Shown here: positions 6,203 through 12,263 of the stretch, piece after piece
Layout of the letters: every line of letters starts with the position of its first letter
How positions within the stretch are numbered: the stretch's first letter is position 1
From: a virus
Reading direction: 5' to 3' (one strand)
DNA: 36,312 nt
Virus record (IMG/VR): IMGVR_UViG_3300050821_002747
Span: 1 to 36,312 of that record
The notes under the pieces: generated by a model
Database searches by the model: none
The model's input: the letters and a program-made list of their open reading frames with translations, nothing else
Told to the model about the DNA's origin: nothing
Program-made: the position numbers and the translations under genes

Positions 6203-7339
6203 GTGACCGATCCTGTAGTCCAACTTGCCATCTATGAAGAACTTAGCAACCACCTGAACCAGTATTTCTACAAGCCTGATCTTGAGGCCTGCCGCGCTGT
6301 CTTTTCAGCTATCCATGCTCACTATGCCGAGGGCGATCCAGTGTGGTTATTTGTCATCGGGCCAGCGCGCTCAGGGAAAACAAGCGTGGCTATCAACTGC
6401 ATAGCCAATCTTCCCGAGGTCACGGTGGAGTCCGACTTGACGCCGCGGAGTTTTATCGTTGGCAAGAAAGGCGGCGAAAAGAACAGCCTGCTCAAAAAAG
6501 GGCAGAACATCATTCTGGCGTTCAAGGACTTCACGACCATGATCTCGAGGCGTGAGGACGACCAGAAAGAGATTATGGCTACACTCAGGGAGGTTTATGA
6601 TGGCCAGTTCCGGCGACGGACAGCGGAAGTTAATTCCCTGTGGGTGGGCAAGGCAACAGTTATCGCAGCCTGCACTCCAGCGATCGAGAGAGCTTGGGCC
6701 ATCCATCGGGACCTTGGGGAGCGATTCAGCCAAGTGCGATGGCAAAACAGCGACAATCCCCAAGCTACAGCCAAGCGCGCGCGGGAGCAGATTGGCAATG
6801 AGAAAGAAATTGGCGGTACGATGCGAGGATTGGTGGACACGTTCTTTAGCTTGGCCAATGGAAGCGTGGCTGGCCTGCCTGATCATTACGGGGATCAGCT
6901 TGACGCTGCTGCGACTTTAATAGCTCGGCTTCGTTGCAACGTGGTCAGAGATTCCCACGCTAATCGTCAAATTATAGATGTGTCAACCCCGGAAGAGCCC
7001 ACCACCATAGCAAAGAACTTGGCAACCATAGCGACTCACCACGCAGCCTTGTTCGGATACGACACCGTTTCTATCAAAGACATGAAGCTAGCCCTTCGCA
7101 TGGCTCTCGATACGGTTCCGGCGTCCCGCGCGAGGATCATATCCAATTTGAATAGAGATGTGCCCATTCATGGGAAGGATTTGAAAGACATGTGCGGAGT
7201 CCATAAGAATACAATTCTGTGGCAGACCGACGAATTAGAAGCTTTGGGAATAGTAGAGATAGTGCAAGATATTGATGGCGAACGTAGTTACAGGCATTCT
7301 ATGGAAATGGATGACCTATGGCAAGCCGCCAAACTTTAG
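6203..7339 (+). CDS. P-loop ATPase with C-terminal winged helix
   Basis: 378 residues from GTG 6203, chosen because GGAG lies 6 nt upstream; TTG 6179 (386 residues) lacks a site and is in a hairpin. Walker A is GPARSGKT (residues 53-60). A strand followed by KDFTT (103-112) acts as Walker B or sensor, then come LREVYDG and VIAACTPAIE, a set I associate with ATP-binding proteins of phages and other mobile elements. The last 50 residues (HGKDLKDMCGVHKNTI, DELEALGIVEI) form a winged helix-turn-helix. It is likely a replication initiator, helicase or helicase loader acting at a nearby origin; which one is not proven. It is the only large gene of the rightward early operon and ends inside one arm of the 19-bp inverted repeat. 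Confidence 0.75.
   Translation: MTDPVVQLAIYEELSNHLNQYFYKPDLEACRAVFSAIHAHYAEGDPVWLFVIGPARSGKTSVAINCIANLPEVTVESDLTPRSFIVGKKGGEKNSLLKKGQNIILAFKDFTTMISRREDDQKEIMATLREVYDGQFRRRTAEVNSLWVGKATVIAACTPAIERAWAIHRDLGERFSQVRWQNSDNPQATAKRAREQIGNEKEIGGTMRGLVDTFFSLANGSVAGLPDHYGDQLDAAATLIARLRCNVVRDSHANRQIIDVSTPEEPTTIAKNLATIATHHAALFGYDTVSIKDMKLALRMALDTVPASRARIISNLNRDVPIHGKDLKDMCGVHKNTILWQTDELEALGIVEIVQDIDGERSYRHSMEMDDLWQAAKL
7297..7306 (+). promoter_or_regulatory. Operator-like site 2
   Basis: TTCTATGGAA inside the end of the ATPase gene, 33 bp before its stop codon, where it encodes Ser-Met-Glu. Confidence 0.5.
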
Positions 7340-7449
7340 CGCACAACGAATCCGGTACCGAGCACAGATATGGTGCCTTATATATAAAAAAAAATATGCT
7401 TTGAAGGGGGGTATATTGACGTGCGAGGGGGGATTCGTTGTGCGCTAAA
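7335..7449. repeat. 19-bp perfect inverted repeat around an AT-rich core; origin candidate
   Basis: TTTAGCGCACAACGAATCC (7335-7353) is repeated in inverted order at 7431-7449, a perfect 19-bp match separated by 77 bp. The centre holds a run of about 20 A/T bases (TTATATATAAAAAAAAATAT) and two G6 runs. The left arm includes the stop codon of the ATPase. A replication origin served by that ATPase is my first choice; a large mRNA hairpin ending the ATPase transcript is the alternative. Confidence 0.75.
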
Positions 7450-7454
7450 TGAGG

Positions 7455-7464
7455 TTCTATAGAA
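7455..7464 (+). promoter_or_regulatory. Operator-like site 3
   Basis: TTCTATAGAA, a perfect palindrome, directly abuts the ATG at 7465. A bound protein would also cover the ribosome site of the GIY-YIG gene. Confidence 0.6.
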
Positions 7465-7971
7465 ATGGTCTATTACACATACTTATGGCTTCGTGAGGAT
7501 GGCAGCGCCTACTACGTCGGCAAAGGTTCAGGCAATCGTGCATTCAAAAGACACAGAGGATGCTGCGCTTTGCACCCGCCAAAAGACAGGTCGCGCATAT
7601 TGATTATAGAACTGGATTCAGAGATCGACGCCTTTACTGTCGAAAGAGAACTCATTTCCTATTATGGCAGGAAAGATTTGGGTACGGGATGCTTGCATAA
7701 TTTGACCGATGGCGGCGATGGCATTTCAAGCGTCAGTATTGAGACAAGGCAAAAGATGCGGAATAGCCACCTTGGAATTAAGTTATCGGCTCATCATCGT
7801 AAAAAGCAAAGTGAAGCGCGAAAAGGTGTTTCGCATTCATTGGAACATTGTGCGGCTATATCGAAAGCAAAAACTGGAAAGCGAAAAAGGCCGCATACAA
7901 AGCAAGCCCGCGCTCGAATCAGTGCCGCAATAGCGCGATGGTGGGAGAATCGTCATCGTATATTACAATGA
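7465..7971 (+). CDS. GIY-YIG homing endonuclease with NUMOD3-like repeats
   Basis: 168 residues. The N-terminal domain has the GIY-YIG layout: YYTYLWL at 3-9, AYYVGKGSGNRAFKRH at 15-30 (with the catalytic-type Arg), then a Glu in the VERELISYYG helix and Asn in NLTDGGDG. After residue 90 come three NUMOD3-like segments (TRQKMRNSHLG, HHRKKQSEARKG, HCAAISKAKTGKRK) that act as DNA-binding helices in homing nucleases. It makes a DNA break to promote its own spread. Its 3' end overlaps the beginning of the methyltransferase frame, and it lies between the possible origin and that gene, so it looks like an insertion. Confidence 0.85.
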   Translation: MVYYTYLWLREDGSAYYVGKGSGNRAFKRHRGCCALHPPKDRSRILIIELDSEIDAFTVERELISYYGRKDLGTGCLHNLTDGGDGISSVSIETRQKMRNSHLGIKLSAHHRKKQSEARKGVSHSLEHCAAISKAKTGKRKRPHTKQARARISAAIARWWENRHRILQ

Positions 7972-9271
7972 ACTCGATCCCTTCGCGGCTGCTTGGCTCC
8001 AGAACTTGGTCGATGATGGTCTGGTGGCTTATGGCGTGGTGGATGACAGGAGCATAGCCGATGTGCGTGCGTCTGACCTTGAAGGATTTGAGCAGTGTCA
8101 CTTCTTTGCCGGAATTGGCGGGTGGTCCCTGGCTCTCAGACTTGCTGGATGGCCTGATGACCGCCAAGCGTGGACTGGATCGTGCCCGTGCCAGCCGTTC
8201 AGCGCGGCAGGGAAGCAAGAAGGCTTTGCCGATGCCAGACATCTATGGCCTGTCTGGTTCAGGCTCATTGAACAGTCTCGTCCTGTCACAGTTTTTGGGG
8301 AGCAGGTTGCGAGCGCTGGTGAATGGCTCGACCTTGTTTCGGGAGACTTGGAAGATCAAGGCTACACCTTCGGGACGGCAGTTCTGGGCGCACACAGCGT
8401 CGGGGCGCCGCACATCAGGCAGAGAATCTACTACGTTGGAACCTTGGAGTTCTCCGCGCAGCAACAAATGGGGATTCCCAGACGCACACGGGAGTCACGA
8501 AGCGCCGTGGCCGACAGCGATTCAGAACGACGCGGAGAAGCGCGGGATTCCAAAAGTGGGAGCGGGACTAGCAGGGGCAGCGTACTGGCCGACCGCGCAA
8601 TCCCACGACGACCGCCTACGGGGCAACACGAATGCGGACCATCACCACTATCCGCACGATCTGCCGAACATGAGCAACTGGGTGAGCCCCCAGAAGGGCG
8701 ACGGCGACCGGGGCGGCCAGGCGAAACGGTATCTCGCCAAGGACCATGCGGTGCGGCTGAACGATCAGGCGCTCACGACGGCAGCGACATGGGCGACACC
8801 CTCCACGCGCGACCACAAGGACGGAGCGTGTCAGGAGCAACTGGAGAACGGGACGGTGGAAGTGAACTCGCTACTGGGCAGACAAGTGCTTGGAGCGGCA
8901 TGGAACACTCCCCGGAGCACAGACGGCTCGAACGGCGGTCCCTCGCAAGCGAACGGAGCATTGAGCCACGACGCGGCGATGTCAACTTGGCCCACGCCGC
9001 AAGCCACGGAAGCGGGCACAATCAATCAGAGCAAGAGCGGCGGTCCTCCGTCGAGCCTCAAACACACAGCGCAGAAACTTTCTGGAGTGATTGCGTCTGG
9101 CTCCCCTGCATCGACGGCAAATCACGGCCAACTCAACCCGGCCTTTTCCCTCTGGCTACAAGGGTTCCCAACCGAGTGGGCACTCTGCGCGGCGCGGGTA
9201 ACGCGATTGTCCCGCAAGTCGCCCAAGCGTTCATAGAAGCCTACCTAGCCGTGAGGCAGCATCGCCCATAG
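7955..9271 (+). CDS. dcm: DNA (cytosine-5) methyltransferase
   Basis: Transfers methyl from SAM to C5 of cytosine in DNA, probably to protect phage DNA from host restriction. Motifs: FFAGIGGWSLAL (motif I), GSCPCQPFS (IV, catalytic Cys), FGEQVAS (VI variant of ENV), GAPHIRQRIYYVG (VIII), and near the end GNAIVPQVAQAFIEAYL (X). The family N-terminus VYYNELDP-x-AAAWLQNL is present but lies upstream of the first canonical start (TTG 8006). The only starts giving it are ATC codons, with GGGAG 7 nt before ATC 7955. Residues between motifs VIII and X are Arg/Ser/Gly-rich because this DNA also encodes a second frame (8061-9236). Confidence 0.85.
   Translation: MVYYNELDPFAAAWLQNLVDDGLVAYGVVDDRSIADVRASDLEGFEQCHFFAGIGGWSLALRLAGWPDDRQAWTGSCPCQPFSAAGKQEGFADARHLWPVWFRLIEQSRPVTVFGEQVASAGEWLDLVSGDLEDQGYTFGTAVLGAHSVGAPHIRQRIYYVGTLEFSAQQQMGIPRRTRESRSAVADSDSERRGEARDSKSGSGTSRGSVLADRAIPRRPPTGQHECGPSPLSARSAEHEQLGEPPEGRRRPGRPGETVSRQGPCGAAERSGAHDGSDMGDTLHARPQGRSVSGATGERDGGSELATGQTSAWSGMEHSPEHRRLERRSLASERSIEPRRGDVNLAHAASHGSGHNQSEQERRSSVEPQTHSAETFWSDCVWLPCIDGKSRPTQPGLFPLATRVPNRVGTLRGAGNAIVPQVAQAFIEAYLAVRQHRP
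8061..9236 (+). CDS. Long gene nested in another frame of the methyltransferase
   Basis: 391 residues, wholly inside the methyltransferase gene. ATG 8061 is preceded by AGGAG 8 nt away. The protein is not random: it carries repeated WPTP/WATPSTRD/WNTPRSTDGSNGG segments, RASARRTSG-like residues (HTASGRRTSGR) and an ending GQLNPAFSLWLQGFPTEWA. I know these from a family, often labelled methylase-like or hypothetical, encoded beside or across dcm genes in phages. The function is unknown to me. The middle of the methyltransferase seems to be shaped by this frame, since its own sequence there is low complexity. Confidence 0.7.
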   Translation: MCVRLTLKDLSSVTSLPELAGGPWLSDLLDGLMTAKRGLDRARASRSARQGSKKALPMPDIYGLSGSGSLNSLVLSQFLGSRLRALVNGSTLFRETWKIKATPSGRQFWAHTASGRRTSGRESTTLEPWSSPRSNKWGFPDAHGSHEAPWPTAIQNDAEKRGIPKVGAGLAGAAYWPTAQSHDDRLRGNTNADHHHYPHDLPNMSNWVSPQKGDGDRGGQAKRYLAKDHAVRLNDQALTTAATWATPSTRDHKDGACQEQLENGTVEVNSLLGRQVLGAAWNTPRSTDGSNGGPSQANGALSHDAAMSTWPTPQATEAGTINQSKSGGPPSSLKHTAQKLSGVIASGSPASTANHGQLNPAFSLWLQGFPTEWALCAARVTRLSRKSPKRS

Positions 9272-9359
9272 CCCCAGGGCAAGGGTGCCGAACACGAGGC
9301 CCAGGGCGATGCCCACGGCGAGCGCGGCGAGAAGGATTACTTTCTCTTTCGTTGACATT
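9246..9359 (-). CDS. 37-residue single-span membrane protein
   Basis: MSTKEKVILLAALAVGIALG, then LVFGTLALGLWAMLPHG: a short charged N-terminus and one long hydrophobic helix. ATG 9359 has GGGAGG about 8 nt upstream, a very strong site. It overlaps the 3' end of the methyltransferase (convergent) and the end of the gene upstream. It is the last gene of the second leftward cluster. A small holin-like or host-membrane modifier is possible but unproven. Confidence 0.65.
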
Positions 9360-9531
9360 GCCTTGCCTCCCACAATTCCATCTGAGCCAGACACCTCTTA
9401 GCCTCCCAGATCTCCACCTCGAGCGAGCCGTGGAGTAGGGCCATGCGCCGGCGGCGCTCCGACCACGCCAGTTCCATAGCAGGACGGTCATGGTAGAAGA
9501 ACCAGCCGTAGATGCGTTGCATGGTGGTCAT
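9337..9531 (-). CDS. Small hypothetical protein
   Basis: 64 residues starting MTTMQRIYGWFFYHDRPAME. The start overlaps the preceding stop as ATGA (9528-9531). The rest is a long amphipathic helix rich in Arg/Glu (SERRRRMALLHGSLEVEIWE) ending in a basic tail. Coiled coil possible; no family recognised. Confidence 0.55.
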   Translation of the reverse strand: MTTMQRIYGWFFYHDRPAMELAWSERRRRMALLHGSLEVEIWEAKRCLAQMELWEARQCQRKRK

Positions 9532-9917
9532 TCCGCTTCCGGCAATGCTGGCACCGCGGTCGCCAAGAGCGGAGTCTCAAAGCACTCCCACTCCACGATG
9601 TCCTCAGTTCGCGCTGGAATGATCGTCTCAGGCACTTGGCGATGGCCCACCACCTTGCGATTGCACACCTGTGAGCGGGAGCAGATGGCTCTGAACTCAA
9701 TTTTGCCGAAGTCTTTGGACAGCTCGAATTGGCCTGCAGCATCGTTGTACCGCTTCTCGCAGGATCCCATTACCTTGGCCATGTGCGCCATAGCTTCCCG
9801 CGACTGGGCCATGAAGTATCGGAACTCCTTGTGATCGTGGGGCAACTTCACGTCTGGATGCGCTTCAAACCAGTCCGCAATCATCCGTAAAGACTCTGCG
9901 TACTCCTTGTGTGTCAT
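9528..9917 (-). CDS. Hypothetical phage protein
   Basis: 129 residues starting MTHKEYAESLRMIADWFEAH. Segments such as YAESLRMIADWFEAHPDVKLP recall a protein widespread in phages of soil bacteria; its function is unknown to me. Its second half has NRKVVGHRQVPE and VEWECFETPLL. ATG 9917 is chosen on the basis of that family N-terminus; a longer form from 9971 is open, and neither start has a strong ribosome site. Confidence 0.6.
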   Translation of the reverse strand: MTHKEYAESLRMIADWFEAHPDVKLPHDHKEFRYFMAQSREAMAHMAKVMGSCEKRYNDAAGQFELSKDFGKIEFRAICSRSQVCNRKVVGHRQVPETIIPARTEDIVEWECFETPLLATAVPALPEAE

Positions 9918-9999
9918 AATTACACGCTTTCTGGTGTCAGTGACACCGATAGAATATGGCATTGCTGCCATTTGCAGCCTGTTACAGCGTACTTTGCCC

Positions 10000-10203
10000 C
10001 TAATCTGGTACTTTACCCCTACCCAGCTCAGGATCGCCCTCCAGCGGGTACTCTGCCGCTAAATCCAAGATGCACTCGCCCGGATGATCTTGGCGCCATG
10101 CTTCTGCGAACATAAGCAAGGCAGAGACAGGAAAGCCTAGGCGTCTGAAGCGAGCTGCGCTAAGGCGAAGATGATCTGATTCTGTAAGCATGGGCTTAGG
10201 CAT
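10000..10203 (-). CDS. Small hypothetical protein, MPKPM start
   Basis: 67 residues starting MPKPMLTESDHLRLSAARFR, a helical protein of unknown role with a Trp/His-rich centre. ATG 10203 has AAGGGAG 7 nt upstream, and that site overlaps the stop of the upstream (amber-interrupted) gene. The first five codons and leader are nearly the same as those of that gene, pointing to a duplicated start region. Confidence 0.6.
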   Translation of the reverse strand: MPKPMLTESDHLRLSAARFRRLGFPVSALLMFAEAWRQDHPGECILDLAAEYPLEGDPELGRGKVPD

Positions 10204-10214
10204 AAGCTCTCCCT

Positions 10215-10436
10215 TTACTCGTTCAACCCTTCGGGTTGTTCTCGCTCCCCCTCATGGGCGCGTACAGTTTCCCGCCTTTTCCATTTGGCGTATTCGATAT
10301 TGAAAAATGCACGAGCGGCAGGGTCACTAATACATGCTCTATGGAGAGCGTACAAGTCAAGGCATACTTTGGCAAGAGTATCTCCCGCAGCCCGCTATTT
10401 CAGCATTTTCTCTCCGTCTGTCATTGGCTTAGGCAT
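10215..10436 (-). pseudogene. Small phage gene interrupted by an in-frame amber at codon 14
   Basis: From ATG 10436, with AAGGAG upstream, the frame reads MPKPMTDGEKMLK, then TAG (10395-10397), and continues open for 59 more codons (RAAGDTLAKVCLDLYALHRA and on) to TAA at 10215. The part after the amber is plainly protein-like, with helix periodicity and normal codons. A CAG-to-TAG change would restore Gln. Other genes here end in TAG, so genome-wide amber recoding is unlikely. A nonsense mutation, sequencing error, or host suppression are the choices. Confidence 0.65.
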
Positions 10437-10649
10437 AAGCTCTCCTTTACCTTTACCAGTACCAGTGGTTCCCCACTCGCTTATAAGTGCTTCGCACTTC
10501 TAAGCTCCCCCTCCAATGGGCAAAGAGTAGGGCCAGCACTCAGCTAGAATACCAGCCCCAGCCCAACGCCGCGAAATTCATTGTGCCTCCAGTTTACCGC
10601 GCGTTCTCCAATGGCCACGTCACAGAACGCGCCATTGGACAAGGAGCGA
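10437..10649 (-). other. Structured gap in leftward cluster with tiny 13-codon frame
   Basis: No normal gene. A hairpin of 11 bp with one mismatch (10480-10504, AAGTGC/GCACTT core with a 3-nt loop) and interleaved inverted repeats at 10599-10638 lie here. A tiny frame at 10540-10581 (MNFAALGWGWYSS) has GGAGG at good spacing and could be a leader peptide. Confidence 0.5.
10599..10638. repeat. Two interleaved inverted repeats
   Basis: GCGCGTTCT (10599-10607) matches AGAACGCGC (10624-10632), and CCAATGG (10608-10614) matches CCATTGG (10632-10638). The two stems cross, so only one can form at a time. It may be a mRNA switch or protein site between two leftward genes. Confidence 0.6.
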
Positions 10650-10826
10650 TTAAGACTCCTGATAGTTACTGAACAAGTGTTCAGATAGCAGCGTTTCGAC
10701 GTATCGTTGCGCATGATGCACAAAGGAAAATATAGGCATCGGTTCATTGACAGCGTCTCGCTTGGCTTGTTGAAGGATGTTCACTGCGTCAATTAATGAT
10801 TGTGTTTCTGCTGATACTTTGCTCAT
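10650..10826 (-). CDS. Small hypothetical protein
   Basis: 58 residues, MSKVSAETQSLIDAVNILQQ to LFSNYQES, mostly helical. ATG 10826 has GGAGG 8 nt upstream. Its leader (GGAGG ... TGTGCTCTC...ACTACC on the plus strand) is a near-copy of the leader of the gene upstream, so start regions in this cluster have been duplicated. No family recognised. Confidence 0.6.
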   Translation of the reverse strand: MSKVSAETQSLIDAVNILQQAKRDAVNEPMPIFSFVHHAQRYVETLLSEHLFSNYQES

Positions 10827-10861
10827 TGTGTTTCCTCCAGTTAAGATGTGCTCTCTACTAC

Positions 10862-11092
10862 CTAAGACTTTGCCACTGCCCTATGCACAGGACAATCTTT
10901 ATTGTCGCCATCTTCCCATTCGCACGCACAGTACGCTTCCCTTATTGCCTGTTCAAATTGCGATTGAGTGCAATTAGAGAAGGATGCGCCATTGTCTGCC
11001 ATGCGCGATTGAACGCGTGATGCGGTCGCAAGGTCGCATGGACCGTAATGGATGGCGATAAACTCTGCTATCTGTAAGGTTGCTTTGTTCAT
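10862..11092 (-). CDS. Small Cys-containing hypothetical protein, first of second leftward cluster
   Basis: 76 residues starting MNKATLQIAEFIAIHYGPCD. ATG 11092 has GGAG 8 nt upstream. Longer forms from 11125 or 11161 are open, but the latter would start inside the promoter. The C-terminal part (YCACEWEDGDNKDCPVHR) has three Cys and a His that might bind a metal. It is the first gene after the leftward promoter at 11133-11161. Function unknown. Confidence 0.6.
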   Translation of the reverse strand: MNKATLQIAEFIAIHYGPCDLATASRVQSRMADNGASFSNCTQSQFEQAIREAYCACEWEDGDNKDCPVHRAVAKS

Positions 11093-11132
11093 TGTGCTCT
11101 CCAGTTTTAATGTGCTCTCCACTACCAGTGCC

Positions 11133-11161
11133 ATTCTCGTTTTTCCATAGAAAATAGTCAA
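11133..11161 (-). promoter_or_regulatory. Second leftward promoter
   Basis: Minus strand: TTGACT (11161-11156), 17-bp spacer, GAGAAT (11138-11133, four of six consensus bases). As in the 5749-5777 promoter, the spacer carries TTCTATGGAA, so the two leftward operons seem to be controlled alike. Confidence 0.6.
11143..11152 (-). promoter_or_regulatory. Operator-like site 4
   Basis: TTCTATGGAA read leftward, between the -35 and -10 of the second leftward promoter. Confidence 0.7.
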
Positions 11162-11169
11162 GGATAATC

Positions 11170-11179
11170 TTCTATGGAA
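11170..11179 (+). promoter_or_regulatory. Operator-like site 5
   Basis: TTCTATGGAA, 27 bp from site 4 centre to centre and just upstream of the leftward -35, in the divergent control region. Confidence 0.65.
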
Positions 11180-11263
11180 TAAAAGATTTTACATTATCTT
11201 CGCCTAGTGTTCGCTAAAAAGTGTAACTATTCTACACATAAGGCACAGTGAAGTCAAAAATAG

Positions 11264-11293
11264 TTGACAATTTCAGTTTTCTGTGCCTCTACT
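11264..11293 (+). promoter_or_regulatory. Late-region rightward promoter candidate
   Basis: TTGACA (11264-11269) is a perfect -35; the -10 is weaker (TCTACT at 11288-11293 with an 18-bp spacer). It would start RNA just before the ATG at 11301, so the small terminase mRNA may be leaderless or the true -10 differs. Confidence 0.45.
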
Positions 11294-11300
11294 GGCCACG

Positions 11301-11726
11301 ATGCCCGAATCTGAATTGGTAGACAATCCCATCAAACTGCCTATTCGTAGGCGAGCACAGCTCAAACGTGTTCTTAGCGGTGAACCAATAGGCGAGGCCT
11401 CGCTCGCGGTAGGCTACAGCTCCGCGTCTACTGGTAGCAGAGCTTTGCGAGACACGCGCAATAGGCTTATAGAAGCAATGGACCGGCATAATCTTACAGA
11501 CGGTGTGCTGGTGCGCGATTATCTGTTGCCTCTGCTAAATGCCACGCAACGGCAACACGCCTCGTTTATGGGAGTCTTTACTGATAGCGTCACAGACGAA
11601 GACAATCACACGCGCCTAGCAGCATTGCGCGAGACGTTCAAGCTCCGCGGCGCCTATCCGCGCGAAGAGTCTGGGCCCAGCGCTCTGGCAATCACTCTCA
11701 ACAATATCAGCGTAGGCCATGAGTAA
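11301..11726 (+). CDS. terS: Small terminase subunit (probable)
   Basis: 141 residues. The N-terminal half has a helix-turn-helix (AQLKRVLSGEPIGEASLAVG) like that used by small terminases to bind the packaging site. The second half (LLPLLNATQRQHASFMG, DNHTRLAALRETFKLRG) is helical and like the oligomerisation region of this family. It stands upstream of the large terminase with an HNH nuclease between, a common phage order. ATG 11301 is preferred; GTG 11283 would add six residues but overlaps the promoter. Confidence 0.7.
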   Translation: MPESELVDNPIKLPIRRRAQLKRVLSGEPIGEASLAVGYSSASTGSRALRDTRNRLIEAMDRHNLTDGVLVRDYLLPLLNATQRQHASFMGVFTDSVTDEDNHTRLAALRETFKLRGAYPREESGPSALAITLNNISVGHE

Positions 11727-11865
11727 CATATTCGCTAAATGGTTCAGTTCTATGGAAACTGCTATTGCGTTCTCCCAGCAAGTGCTAAGTCAATACCAGC
11801 GCATTGCGCCACTGGTACAGATATTCAGGATCCGAGACGGTATCATTGTGACGGTGAGAACGTGA
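11719..11865 (+). CDS. Small hypothetical protein
   Basis: 48 residues starting MSNIFAKWFSSMETAIAFSQ. ATG 11719 overlaps the end of the small terminase gene, and its TGA overlaps a GTG start of the next gene (GTGA). The N-terminus is amphipathic and aromatic, the middle hydrophobic (IAPLVQIFRIRDGIIVTV). A peptide like this could associate with membranes. An operator-like site lies within it. Confidence 0.5.
   Translation: MSNIFAKWFSSMETAIAFSQQVLSQYQRIAPLVQIFRIRDGIIVTVRT
11748..11757 (+). promoter_or_regulatory. Operator-like site 6
   Basis: TTCTATGGAA near the start of the 48-residue gene, encoding Ser-Met-Glu. Confidence 0.5.
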
Positions 11866-12263
11866 CCTATCCTGCAGCAGCTCGCCCGCGAGTCTCTAGG
11901 CGCATTAAGCGTATCCTGCAGGTGCCGCGGCCGTGTCGGTATCAACGCGAAGAGTATCGTACCAGCGACGAGCGTAACGCGCGTCTAGCAGAGCTTCGCG
12001 TTCGAGGCTTGTGTGGCCTAGTCAAGTACAGTGACATGGGCGCCGCATGTCTCGTGTACGTTGTCGCATGGCCTATTGATAGGAATGTTGAGGGTATGGC
12101 AGGCGCTAATAGAGAGACGGCGGGGGGCCGAGCCTCATATAGTCCCATGAGGAATTTGCAAGAAATTGACAACGGGAACTCTTCTATAGAAATATCGAAA
12201 TCGCCGGAGGAAATTTTGGAAAATGCCGGACTGGAAATTGTTTCTATGGAAAACTTGCCATGA
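11862..12263 (+). CDS. Hypothetical protein
   Basis: 133 residues from GTG 11862, which overlaps the preceding stop as GTGA. The first 60 residues are Arg-rich (RPRVSRRIKRILQVPRPCRY, SDERNARLAELRVRG), suggesting nucleic-acid contact; the end is acidic (SPEEILENAGLEIVSMENLP). A longer form from 11739 would overlap the upstream gene in another frame. No family recognised. The stop overlaps the start of the HNH gene by four bases. Confidence 0.5.
   Translation: MTYPAAARPRVSRRIKRILQVPRPCRYQREEYRTSDERNARLAELRVRGLCGLVKYSDMGAACLVYVVAWPIDRNVEGMAGANRETAGGRASYSPMRNLQEIDNGNSSIEISKSPEEILENAGLEIVSMENLP
12182..12191 (+). promoter_or_regulatory. Operator-like site 7
   Basis: TTCTATAGAA, a perfect palindrome, inside the end of the preceding gene, encoding Ser-Ile-Glu. 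Confidence 0.5.
12242..12251 (+). promoter_or_regulatory. Operator-like site 8
   Basis: TTCTATGGAA, 9 bp upstream of the HNH start at 12260, within the last codons of the preceding gene. Confidence 0.55.

Noticed and set aside
9231-9491. Minus-strand open frame of 86 codons
   Set aside because: Shadow of the 9337-9531 and 9246-9359 genes; Arg-rich noise with no ribosome site.
10215-10436. Genome-wide TAG-to-Gln recoding
   Set aside because: Several solid genes end at TAG (ATPase, methyltransferase, SSB-like gene), and only one gene has an internal TAG.
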